A stretch of DNA of 64,000 bases, taken from positions 50,016,117 to 50,080,116 of the forward strand of contig NC_052349.1 of NCBI RefSeq assembly GCF_009727055.1. Direction: 5' to 3'. The notes under the pieces are model-generated. The model saw only the letters and a program-made list of their open reading frames with translations, was not told the DNA's origin and made no database searches. The translations under genes and the position numbers were made by a program. Numbering within the stretch: position 1 is the first letter of the stretch; each line of letters opens with the position of its first letter. The stretch comes from Benincasa hispida (lineage: Eukaryota > Streptophyta > Magnoliopsida > Cucurbitales > Cucurbitaceae). This document shows positions 12,128-22,260 of the stretch, one piece after another.

Positions 12128-13235
12128 ATGGCAGAGCAACCTGAAAATGGAGCACCAAACGAAAATAATGTCATGGCGAATCCCATCCTATTGGCAAACG
12201 ATCGTAATAGGCCCATTCGGGACTATGCATCGCCCAACCTCTATGACTGTCTCTTATACACATCTAGATGTGTATAAGAGACAGATGCTGCAGATGCTGC
12301 AAACTACCGGACAGTTTGGTGGAAGGCGTGGCGAGGACCCGCATGCCCACCTCCGGAGTTTCATCGAGATCTGCAATAATTTTGTGTTCCCTAATATCTC
12401 TACCAAGGAAGTTTGACTAACTTTGTTCCCATTTTTGTTATGTGACCAGGCGCGAAAATGGGCTTACTCTCTCGAACCGGGGGAGATTACATCATGGGAG
12501 CAAGTAGTAGAAAAGTTTATGAAGAAATACTTCCCTCCAATGGAGAATGTTAGAAGAAGGAAGTTGATAACTAATTTCAAACAGGATATTGATGAATCAC
12601 TCAGCGATGCTTAGGCGAGGTTTAAGAGGCTGGTGAGAGATTGTCCGCATAACGGCTTACCAGACTCCTTACAGATGGAGATTTTTTATCACGAATTAAA
12701 CCCTGCTTCACAGACCGCTGCTAATGCGGCAGCAGCTGGAGGTCTTCTGGATAAAACTTATGATGAGGCCAAGAACATCCTTGATCGCATTTCTAAAAAT
12801 CATGAAGACTGGAGAGAAAGCGATCAAAGATTGAGAATCAAGGACAGTGATGTGAACAATGGTGCTATCGTATCCCTTCAGAGTCAAATGACTATGATGA
12901 TGAACTTGATACAGGGAATCACAATCAATAGCCCATCAACGCATAGTGGGCAAGTGAACGCAATTAACCAAACGACCGCAAGGTGTGCTACTTGCAGTGA
13001 AGGACACATAATGGAGGAATGCTTGCAAAACCCACAGTCAATCTATTTTGTGAAGAATAACCCATTTTCTAACACGTACAACACTGGGTGGAGAAACCAC
13101 CCCAATTTTGCGTGGAAAAATCAATAGCAAAATTTTCAACCTATGGCGCAAAAAGAAGGGCCACCTGGATTTTTTCCACGAACCAACAGTCAAAATAAAA
13201 ATAATAATAATTGGAATATAAAAAACCAAATACCA
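12128..13235 (+). pseudogene. Gypsy-1 gag (capsid and zinc knuckle), interrupted
   Basis: The frame starts near MAEQPENGAPNENN. Capsid sequence: GEDPHAHLRSFIEICNNF, ARKWAYSLEPGEITSWEQVV, KFMKKYFPPMENVRRRKLIT, FKRLVRDCPHNGLPDSLQME, NILDRISKNHEDW. The zinc knuckle CATCSEGHIMEEC (CX2CX3HX4C) is near 12980-13020. In-frame stops occur near 12416 (KEV stop LTLF) and 12613 (SDA stop ARF). A 38-bp adapter at 12247-12284 breaks the N-terminal part, and a 1.1-kb AT-rich insertion starts near 13235. Gag would package the element RNA; this copy cannot make a full protein. Confidence 0.88.
12247..12284. other. Nextera mate-pair junction adapter (assembly artefact)
   Basis: A perfect 38-bp palindrome made of CTGTCTCTTATACACATCT and its exact reverse complement, i.e. 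two 19-bp Tn5 mosaic ends joined end to end. This is the known circularisation junction of Nextera mate-pair libraries. In translation it gives SYTHLDVYKRQ, a familiar contamination peptide. It is not plant sequence. Confidence 0.97.
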
Positions 13236-14368
13236 AACTCACGATAATTTAAATTAAATAAAAATCAATGTGTTGGTTTATTCTTTATTCAATATTGGTT
13301 TGGATTTTTTGTTTTTTTTTTTGTAAAATCGATTGGTTCAATTTGATTCTTGATTGATTTCAAAACTGATTAAACTGAACCAACTATCATCTTTAATACT
13401 TGTGAGATATGAGAATTTGAACGGTTGATAAACTATGCTTAATTAGCTACTTATAGTTGATTTAAGATGTGTTTGCTTTTGTTTAATTTTAAAAATAAGT
13501 TACTTGTAAACAAATTGAATGTTTGACAACCACTCAAAATAGACTTTGGAACACTTTCAAAGTGCATTTTAAATAATTTTATCATTAAATAAAAACGACT
13601 TTTTTTTCTTTTGTCAATCCAAATAGACTATTAGTTAGACTTGAATTTATAATGATATATTTGTCTAAATCATATTTAAAAAAAAAAGGTTAAATTTTTA
13701 CAAATTTAATCTCTATAATTTGGCAAAAAAAAAAAAAAAAAAAGGTTAGAATTTAGCTATTATTATTCTATAAAGAGAATTTTATCAAATTATATAGACT
13801 ATTTATGAGGTTTAATTAAATTATATGAACTAAATTATAACTTTAATATAGTGAGTTAAATTTTAACTTTATCGAAGGTAAAATTTGTAACTTAATAAAA
13901 TAAAAACTTCTAAATTCAATTAATCTAAATCATCAATTACAAATATGACACGTGAAAATTTTAGTATTTGATATTGTTTAATCATCAATCAATTTGAAAG
14001 GATAAGTTATGAAATATAACAAATTTAATATTATATTAATATTTTAGCACTCCCTTCCCGTATAATTTGAAAATTTGTTAAAACTCAACAAATATATTTC
14101 AATATATATTGAAGAGAAAATGATGTAAAAAATTGAGCGATTGGATTATGACAAATTTAATAGTATATCAAGATATTTAAATATATGTAAAGATAACATT
14201 AAAGTGATAAAAATTTTAACGAAAAAGAAAAAGCATGGGAAGAGGGGGTTGTCGCGTCAAAAAAGCTCTCATGTCCCATCATATTTTTCTGATACGATAG
14301 GTAAACGGGGGGGAAAAAGCAGGTTATTATGATTAACAATGTGAAAAAGGAAGGAATGAATGTATGAA
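13235..14368. repeat. Unidentified AT-rich insertion inside gypsy-1 gag
   Basis: Gag reading stops after NNNNWNIKNQ at about 13230 and resumes near 14364 with NQASSSQ and then SSTLESLLKQYIEKNETVHQ, so about 1.1 kb is inserted. The insert is strongly AT-rich with homopolymer runs (A19 near 13725) and no convincing ORF or terminal repeats. I cannot name its family; exact ends are uncertain by tens of bases. Confidence 0.6.
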
Positions 14369-15757
14369 TCAAGCTAGCAGTTCGCAGGTACCGTAATCTT
14401 CCACTTTAGAAAGTTTGTTGAAGCAATACATTGAAAAGAACGAAACTGTGCATCAAAACCAAGCGACGTCTATTCGCAACCTAGAAATTTAGATAGGCTA
14501 GATTGCGGGTGAACTCAATAACAGACCGCAAGGGGGCCTGCCGATTTCAACGGAACTCCCACGTAACCCAGGGGTACGGGTAAAGAGCAATGTCAAGTTG
14601 TGACGTTGCGTAGTGGAAATACTGTGGCGGGGGAGAAGAAAGAGCCTAGCCGGACTGCTCCAATTGCGCTGGAACCAGAGATTGCATTGACTCAAGAAGA
14701 AACAGAAAAAAAAGAGGTGATAGAACCTAAGATTGCATCCACCTCGGAGCCAAAAGAACAAGGGACCGTAAGAATACAGCTGCCATCATTCCCACAGAGA
14801 CTCAGAAAGAAGAAAAATGATGAGGTACAGTATCAACACTTCATGAATATGTTAAAACAATTGCATATTAATATTCCATTCACTGAAGCAATTGAGGAGA
14901 TGCCCGCATATGTAAAGTTTCTAAAGGACATAGTGACAAAAAAGAGAGGCACTGGTAAGTTTGCTACGGTGGCTTTGACGCAGAGTTCAAAATCTATAAT
15001 CCCACCGAAAATGTGTGACTCTGGGAGTTTCACTATACCTTGCTCCATTGGAGGATTATACATCGGTCAAGCACTATGCAATCTCAGGGCCAACATTAAC
15101 TTGATGCCCATGTCAATTTTCAAACAACTAAATGTGGGGCAACTTGCGCCTACGACGGTGACTCTCCAATTAGCTGATAGATCTCTTGTGCATCCAGAGG
15201 GGAAGGTGAAAGATGTGCTGGTTATAATCGACAAATTTATATTACCACCAGACTTCATCATCCTGGACTATAAAGCCGACAAGGATGTGCCCATCATCCT
15301 GGGGCGACCATTTTTATCAATCGGTCGTGCCCAGATTGATATGCACAAAGGAGAGATCACCTTGAGTGTGAATGGACAGAAGCTCAGGTTTAACATTATC
15401 AGAGCCATGAAATATCTTGATGAAAAAGGCCTCAATGAATCCGATGATGAACAAAGTTTGAATGATGAAGAGAAGCCTGAAGATAAAAATGAAGATGAGA
15501 ATGCGATCACATTCATTGTAGCATGCAATGCGATCATAGAAAAAACAAACAAGGAAGATGAGGTGATCATGTTTCAAGAAGTTAAGCCGACAGTGAAAAA
15601 AGAAAGAAAAACAACAAAACCGTCCTTAGAACAACCACCAACAATAGAGCTGAAGACCCTTCCTAACTACCTGAAGTATGCATTTTTGGGGCAGAACGAA
15701 AAGCTACCGATAATCATTTCCTCTGCACTTAATGAAGACCAAGAAATGCGTTGTTGA
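14369..15757 (+). pseudogene. Gypsy-1 gag C-terminus and aspartic protease
   Basis: Begins with the gag tail (ESLLKQYIEKNETVHQNQ; ELNNRPQGGLP), followed by the linker VTLRSGNTVAGEKKEPS typical of Athila-type elements. The retropepsin-like part is near 15000-15400: GSFTIPCSIGGLYIGQALC, then NLRANINLMPMSIFKQL, and VPIILGRPFLSIGRAQID. Where related elements read D-L-G-A with the catalytic Asp, this copy has N-L-R-A, so the active site is lost. The frame is open from 14600 to 15757 (385 codons). The protease would process the gag-pol precursor. Confidence 0.85.
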
Positions 15758-17106
15758 GCATTCTGAGAAAATATGTTAAAGCAATTGGCTGGATACTCGC
15801 AAACATTAGAGGAATCAGCCCCGCATACTGTATGCATAGAATTCATCTCAAAGAGAATCACAAGGGATCGATCGAACATCAACATAGACTTAACCCTGCG
15901 ATGAAGGAGGTCGTAAAGAAGGAGATGATCAAATGGTTAGACACGGGCATCATTTATCCAATAGCAGATAGCACGTGGGTCAGCTCCATGCAGTGCATGT
16001 CGAAGAAAAGAGGGATAACGGTAGTCCCTAACACAAATAACGAGCTGATAATGCAAAGAACCTTCACCAGATAGTGGATTTGCATGGACTACCACAAACT
16101 AAATGCGACAACAAAGAAGGATCATTTCCCGTTATCTTTTATTGACCAAATGTTGGATCGTCTAGCTGGAAATGACTTCTACTGCTTCTTGGATGGGTAT
16201 GCCGATTATAACCAGATCATGATCGCTCCTGAAGATTAAGAAAAAACCACATTCACCTATCCGTATGGAACATTTGCGTTTCGAAACATGTCGTTTGACC
16301 TCTGCAATGCGCCAAACACTTTCCAAAGGTGTGTGATGGCCATTTTTTCGGAATATCTCGAAGACTCTGTAGAAATATTCATAGACGACTTCTCTGTGTA
16401 TGGGCACACATACGAAGTCTGTCTTGACAACTTGGAGAAGATATTGAAAATATGTGAAGAGACGAACCTCGTGCTTAATTGGGAGAAATGCCATTTCATG
16501 GTGAAGGCGGGTATTGTGCTTGGGCACAAGGTCTCTAGGGACGTGTTGGAGGTGGACAAGGAAAAAATTGAAGTGATTGAAAAGCTCCCACCTTCAACGA
16601 GTGTAAAGGCTGTCAAGAGCTTCTTGGGACATGTTGAGTTTTATAGACGTTTTGTCAAAGGCTTCTCAAAAGATTTCACGACCACTGAGTGCATTGTTGG
16701 AAACAGATAGAAAATTTGATTTCGATGACCAATGCCTCAACACATTCACGATTTTGAGGAACGCATTAATGACGCGCCTGTGTTGATTGCACCAGACTGG
16801 ACACTGCCCTTTGAATTAATGTGCGATGCAAGCGGTTATGCGATGGGACCAGTGATGGCACAGAAGAGAAAAACGATACTACATCCCATCGTATATGCGA
16901 GTAAAACCCTGAATCCTGCTCAAACAAACTACACCACCATAGAAAAAGAGTTGCTTGCGGTGATATTTACGTTGGAGAAATTCAGAGCATATTTGCTGGG
17001 AACAAAAGTACTCATCCACACTGACCACTCGATGATAAAATATTTGATGACAAAGAAGGATACAAAGCCGAGGTTGATTAGATGGGTTCTTCCTCTAGAA
17101 ATTTGA
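15758..17106 (+). pseudogene. Gypsy-1 reverse transcriptase and RNase H
   Basis: RT blocks: KKEMIKWLDTGIIYPIADST, MDYHKLNATTKKDHFPL, FYCFLDGYADYNQI, RNMSFDLCNAPNTFQRCVMA and the catalytic motif EIFIDDFSVYGH near 16380. RNase H follows (from 16732): [65 protein letters not shown]. In-frame stops near 16074 and 16240 and a frame change near 16700 break it. Gypsy-2 has the homologous block at 46896-47509. Confidence 0.92.
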
Positions 17107-18534
17107 TATGGAAATCATTAATCACACGGGGACAGAGAACCAAGTTACGGATCCTTTATCTAGATTAGAAAATCCAGAAGTTGACCGCAATCAGTCAGAG
17201 GTGAGTGCAACGTTCCCAGATGAGCAACTATTTCAAATTAAAGAATTGCTATGGTACACAGAAGTGGTAAATTATCTGGTTTGCGAGCAATTTCCCGAAG
17301 ATTATACCGACCACCAAAAGGGGCGACTCAGACATGAATGCAGATCTCATTATTGGGATGAGCCAAATCTGCATAAGAAGGGGTCAGACCAGATTCTGCA
17401 TTGTGTGTATCGGATGCTGCTCACCAACGCATATTATCACATTGTCATGATTTGCCATATGATGGGCACTTTGGAGGCCAGCGCACAGCAGCAAAAGTAT
17501 TCCAAAGTGGGTACTATTAGCCAACATTATTAGAGGATGCAAGAGACTATGCGATGAAGTGTGACTGGTGCCAATGCATGAGTAATATTTCATGGAAACA
17601 TGTGATGCCCATGAACATCATTTTAGAACTGGAATTGTTCGACGTCTGGGGCATTGATTTCATGGGACCATTCCCACCATCGAATGGTCACAAATATATT
17701 TTGTTAGCCGTCGACTGCGTTTCCAAGTGGGTAGAAGCAGTAGCATGCGCCGCAAACGATGCGACGGTAGTCTCCAAATTTCTGAAGAAGAATATTTTCA
17801 CTCGTTTTGGCACTCCACGTGCCATAATAAGTGATGAAGGCACTGACTTTGTCAATCACACTGCCAAATAATTGCTGTGCAAATATAATATCCTCCTTAA
17901 AGTGGCCACCACATACCATCCATAGACGAATGGTCGGCTGAAGTATCCAATCGGGAGATCAAGCTGATACTGGAGAAGGTGGTAAAACCTTCGCGAAAAG
18001 ATTGGGCAACCAAGCTGGACGATGCGTTGTGGGCATACAGGACTACTTATAAGACACCTATAGGCATGTCTTCGTATGTGTTGGTGTTTGGTAAAGCATG
18101 TCATTTACCACTTGAGTTGGAGCACAAAGCACTATGGGCAGTGAAAAAGCTTAACTTCGACTTAAAGGCAGCAGGGGACCCAAGAAAACTCCAATTGGTC
18201 GAGCTGGAGGAATAGAGAACCCATGCATATGAGAACGCAAAGATGTACAAAGAGCACGCAAAGCATTGGCACAACAAACAATTATGCGGAAAGAATCTCC
18301 AAGTTGGGCAAAAGGGCTTACTATTTAATTCACCGCTACGACTCTTCCCTAGGAAATTAAAGTCACGTTGGTCCAGACCCTTCATAGTCAGAGAGGTATT
18401 CCCGCATGGCGCGGTTGAGTTATCCAATGACGACAGGACCAACACATTCAAAGTTAATGCGCAATGAGTGAAAATATATCGCGGAGAAGACTGGTATCGC
18501 AAGGTCACCTCCGTAGACCTGAGAAATCCAGAAT
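17107..18534 (+). pseudogene. Gypsy-1 integrase
   Basis: Linker [20 protein letters not shown], then a zinc-binding region and core: [20 protein letters not shown] (first Asp), [20 protein letters not shown] (second Asp), YHPxTNG. Just after TNG a frame change and a stop (17930-17945) remove the catalytic-Glu frame (QAEVSNREI in gypsy-2). The C-terminal part resumes at 17979 ([40 protein letters not shown]) and ends with KLKSRWSRPFIVREVFPHGA and VDLRNPE before the stop at about 18534. No chromodomain is visible. Confidence 0.9.
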
Positions 18535-19253
18535 GAAGAAAAATCGAGTGGCCCCTACATTGGCATGTGACAGAAAATCATCTGAGGCGCAAGTCTTTTG
18601 GAATATCCTTTTCTTACCAATGATTCATGAACTCTGACTACTCTTATGTTATGTCGATTATTGTTTATCGTTATCTACAATATATATATATATATATAAT
18701 TCATAACATTGCGATCGGATCCTACTCGTAGTTGGATGTCTGCATGACACACGTGGGGGCAAACCAAAACAAAAGCAGGAATCGTGATCAACGCATAAAT
18801 AAATGATCGCAACTCCGCTGTCAAATAGGCATGAGTTAAGACTGGGAAAGAGCACCTTGCTCGTAGTTGGATGTCCACATGACACACGTGGGGGCAAGCC
18901 AAAACGAAGGCTAGGCACTTGGATCAGCGCAAGGTCATAGAAAAAAATGTCTAAAATACGAAAGGATAAATAAATAAAAAAATCATTTGAAAATACCCTA
19001 GTGAAAAGGTTTTTTTTTTTTTTTTTTTTTTGAAATAAATCATGCGATGTCCTAGAATCTAGTAAAGTCTTTTTGAAAGTTAAACTTGCGGTCCCTAAAT
19101 TTTAGAAATATTTTACGAAAAGACCTGGATAAGAATTAAGGAAATTTTGGTATATAGGATTTGAATAAGGCATCCTTGAGGAATCTAGGAAAGAGAAGGT
19201 GGTCGACTTTCTAAAGGAAATCTTTAGCTTATGCTTGAGGACAAGCATTGTTT
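18535..19253 (+). repeat. Gypsy-1 3' non-coding region with twin conserved motif
   Basis: No ORF of note and no env. Two copies of CTCGTAGTTGGATGTC followed by GCATGACACACGTGGGGGCA (second copy: CACATGACACACG) lie at about 18724-18780 and 18859-18912, 135 bp apart. The same pair is present in gypsy-2 and gypsy-3. A TA microsatellite (about 18680-18698) and a run of more than 20 T (about 19011-19031) also occur. Confidence 0.8.
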
Positions 19254-19264
19254 AAATTTGGGGG
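19254..19264 (+). other. Polypurine tract of gypsy-1
   Basis: AATTTGGGGG directly before TGTGATAAC. The same AAATTTRGGGG-TGTGATAAC junction is seen in gypsy-2 (50174-50184) and, inverted, in gypsy-3 (54240-54253). Confidence 0.8.
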
Positions 19265-19266
19265 TG

Positions 19267-20974
19267 TGATAACGGGCAGAAATGCACGTTATTACATCTG
19301 CCCGTTATTACAGTGCAAAGTTATAAAATAATGTAGCATTGCGATGATAAAGATATACAATATTGTGTCCAAAAGCATTAAGTTCACAACAATGCGATCG
19401 CATGCGTCCATCGCATTAAAACAGCTAACTTATGTATTTTTGTGCAGTAAATGCGTTGGCGCAAGGCAGAAATGCGATCCAAGGAAATTAACATCCGAGC
19501 GCATTAAGAGATTGCATTAACGCAAGGCTACGCGATCATTTGCGCTCGCCAATATCTGCTCAAGAAGGTTGCCGCATAGAGTCGACGCATCATGGTGGGT
19601 GCATCTGGGTGAAAAGCGTAATAAATCACGATGGGAAAGAAAGTTGATAATGGTCGATTTCAAATTAAGTTGACAAGCTGTTAACAACCTACTTAGAAAG
19701 TACACTCAACTTTTCGGTGACAAATATTTGGCACATCAGACAGAGAAGTAATGTCATCCCATCAGTGTAATCATAAGAGAGAAGAAGCTTTTCACCCCGA
19801 AGCTCTATAAATACTGAAGGCCACCTTCAGTAAAGCAGTTCGTTCAGTTCGATAATTTTCTCCTGAGATAGAAGTAGCCTTGTTCATAGTTTTCTAATAC
19901 TTAGAAGGCGGAGCGAGAGAAGGGAAGAGATGCCGGAAAATCACCCTAGTCAGCTCGAGAGAGAACCTAGGAGGCGTGGAAAAACAGAGAGAGGGCCAAC
20001 TCTTGCGAGAGCAAGATTATCTTTTGAGCAGAGTGAGAAGAACAGTGTAAAAGCCTTGGGAAGCAAGAGATTGCTACTAGGCTCTTTATTCTTATTCCGC
20101 ATTGCCATTTTGTATTTTGATTATATATCTATAAAATGAAACTTGCTTATCTACATCTATTCACTCTCTTTAAAACATGCATGAGTAGCTAAATCTATCA
20201 AATAGGTTGAGAAGAACCTAGCTAACATGACCTAGGATTTTCATTGTATTCGATCGTCTTGTCTTATGTTGCGTCCGCCACCTTTTTAGAGCTACTCGAG
20301 AGAGAGTCTAAAGAAAGAACCTAAGACTTGAGAGAGTTAGGTTAGAATCTAGACTCGAGAGAGCAAGATTAGATCTGCATAAGCAAGAGATAGAGACTTA
20401 GAGATAAGCTCTGTTTGTCAACATGCATCGCATGTACCTTAGAGATAGGTTATGGTATTATGCGGTCGCCTTGTATGTGTGTGTGTCAATCATCATCGCA
20501 TAGACAAGAATAGAGACTTATGTGTAAGTCCTATAGACATCATCACATATATCGCATGAATTCTAAAACTAGAAGTCGTAGCATTTGCGTTGAGAGATGA
20601 TTTGCTATTGTATGTGTGTAGCATGATCGCATAACATGAACGCAATCCTAGAAAGTGTTAGCTGAACCCCTTCTCAACCCGTTCCCCCGCATATTCATCG
20701 CATCTTTCGTAATATTAACTCTTTTCTTAACTCCGCCACATACATTTTTTACTGTAAACAACAACCCAACCAACTCTTTGATTTATTGTTACCACAAAGT
20801 GATCTAAAAATTACCACCACATATTGTTTTTCTTAGTCCCTGAGTTCGACCTTGGGCTTACCAGAAAACTCAGCAGGATTTATACTTGGGTCTTGCTGAG
20901 AAAACTTGTTTGCACAACGCATTTTCCACCAACGCATCCCAATCCATTATTTCATCGCATAAAATAACGCATCA
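19267..20974 (+). repeat. 3' LTR of gypsy-1
   Basis: Starts TGATAACGGGCAG and ends AATAACGCATCA. Near its start an extra block (about 20 bp) repeats the ATCTGCCCGTTATTA word as an imperfect inverted copy, absent from the 5' LTR. A TATA-like CTCTATAAATACTG is at about 19803. The LTR is colinear with 10274-11964 throughout. Confidence 0.92.
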
Positions 20975-20979
20975 CATTC

Positions 20980-22257
20980 CAACCTCAAGAAAGTAAGACA
21001 AATAAGAGAACCTCAAGGTAAATCAGAGAACAAAGACAAACATATCTAAAAAAATTGAACCCAAGATATAATCAAACCTAAAAAAATTGAACACAAGGTG
21101 TGCACGTGCTCTAATGTGCTAAACATATATTAATTTCAATAACTAAAAATTGAACCCAAGTTTGGCAAAGCATTACTTAGTTCATAAAGGCCCTAACAAA
21201 TTAGACACATTGACATATCTAACTTTAGCAAGCATTTAGTTAAAGAAAAGTTTCAAATTCTTGCAAGTTCTCTAAAATTAAAGCCCTAACTTTGGCAAAA
21301 TATTGAATTAAAGTGGTCATCCCAACTTTGGCAAGTTCTCTCAAATTCAATCTCATTCAAGAACAATATGAAACAAAAGTTTATTATGAGATTAAAGATT
21401 ATACATGAGAGATTAAACCCTAACTTTGAAAGTTCAAGCCTCAAACCAAAAAAATCAAGCCCTAACTTTGAAAGTTCATGCCTAAACCAAGAAAATCAAG
21501 TCCTAACTTTGAAATTTCATGCCTCAAACCAAGAAAATCAAGTCCTAACTTTGAAATTTCATGCCTCAAACCAAGAAAATCGAGAATTAAACCTAATCTA
21601 AACAAGAAAATCATGATTAAGCCTAATCAAACTAAGAAAATCAAGAATTAAACCCAATCTAAACAAGAAAATCAAAATTAAGCCCTAACTTTGAAAGTTC
21701 ATACCTCAAATCTACTTACCTCAATGAAGAATCTCTTCAAGATTGATGGAATAACAAAGATGCATCAAAGGGACGTGAAAAACCAAGAATATTTCGAGTG
21801 TATTGCGAACAAAATCGACTAAATCTACTGGAGTTTCTTTTAAATCTGTCTGATAACGTTCCAACACTACTAAAAGAGCGTTGCAATGCTGCTGAAGAGC
21901 GCATAATTTTTCCATCAAAACCCGTAGTATTGCAACGTTATCGAGAGCGTTGCAACGCTGCATGTGTGAGGCGCACACATTTCTCATTTTTCCGTCAAAA
22001 TATGTAGCGTTGCAACGCTACCCTATATATTCTACAATTCTTGACGTTTTTAAAACGTCAAGAATCCATTAATTGAACTTGACATGTTTAAAACGTCAAG
22101 TACTGTATTTTTTAGGGAAAATGCACAACCCTCACTTTTTAAAATCAATTCTTGACTCTTTTTTTCTTTAAAATCATCTATTTCTTGACATTTCTTTCAT
22201 AAAAAGGTCAAGTATTTAAAATTGCAAATGTCAAGAAAGGTGGTTTTTCTTGTAGTA
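20980..22257 (-). repeat. 5' non-coding end of the CACTA element: subterminal repeats, palindromes, terminus
   Basis: From left: AT-rich leader. At 21411-21700, five to six imperfect copies of a unit of about 55 bp built on CCTAACTTTGAAATTTCATG and CCTCAAACCAAGAAAATCAA. At 21865-22016, four copies of GCGTTGCAACGC or near matches (the word is a perfect palindrome). At 22037-22065, a perfect inverted repeat with 14-bp arms (ATTCTTGACGTTTT) around one T, and at 22077-22101 a similar second one. The terminus CTTGTAGTA ends at 22257. Short subterminal repeats recognised by transposon proteins are typical of CACTA elements. The open frames here look incidental. Confidence 0.75.
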
Positions 22258-22260
22258 CAC

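Larger units (their letters stand above)
10274..20974 (+). mobile_element. Gypsy-1: near-complete Athila-like Ty3/gypsy retrotransposon
   Basis: A 10.7-kb element with both LTRs, a tRNA-Asp primer site, gag, protease, RT, RNase H and integrase in gypsy order, and a polypurine tract. The 5-bp flanks are TATTC (10269-10273) and CATTC (20975-20979), a TSD with one mismatch. The Asp-tRNA primer site, long LTRs (about 1.7 kb) and a pol end reading KLKSRWSRPF with FPHGAVEL place it in the Athila lineage by recall. There is no env-like ORF between pol and the 3' LTR. Stops, frameshifts and a 1.1-kb insertion in gag make it defective. It also carries a sequencing-adapter artefact at 12247-12284. Confidence 0.92.
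4277..22257 (-). mobile_element. CACTA (En/Spm-type) DNA transposon, interrupted by gypsy-1
   Basis: Minus-strand transposon whose 5' end is at 22257. The end reads CTTGTAGTA on the plus strand, one base off the CTTGTAGTG expected from a CACTACAAG terminus. Coding order from the 5' side: transposase-associated domain, TNP2 transposase, DUF4218, DUF4216, Transposase_24-like segment, Ulp1-like protease. Subterminal repeats and palindromes lie at 21411-22101. Gypsy-1 (10274-20974) splits the 5' leader from the coding part. The 3' end is not visible because copia C abuts it at 4276; the rest probably lies left of the window. Many stops and frameshifts mark it as defective. Confidence 0.85.

Noticed and set aside
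12147..12416. An 89-codon open frame across the adapter
   Set aside because: Its middle is the translated adapter; only the last part is real gag.
18658..18918. Minus-strand frames rich in PHVSCxHPTTS over the twin motif
   Set aside because: The repeat of the peptide comes from the repeated DNA motif. Gypsy-1 is transcribed on the plus strand, and the frame is not kept in the same form in gypsy-3.
10274..20974. An env-like gene in gypsy-1
   Set aside because: Only about 720 bp separate the pol stop from the polypurine tract, with no open frame or membrane segment pattern.
21721..22007. Open frames on both strands in the CACTA 5' region
   Set aside because: They follow from the GCGTTGCAACGC palindromes and tandem repeats; no protein motif is visible.
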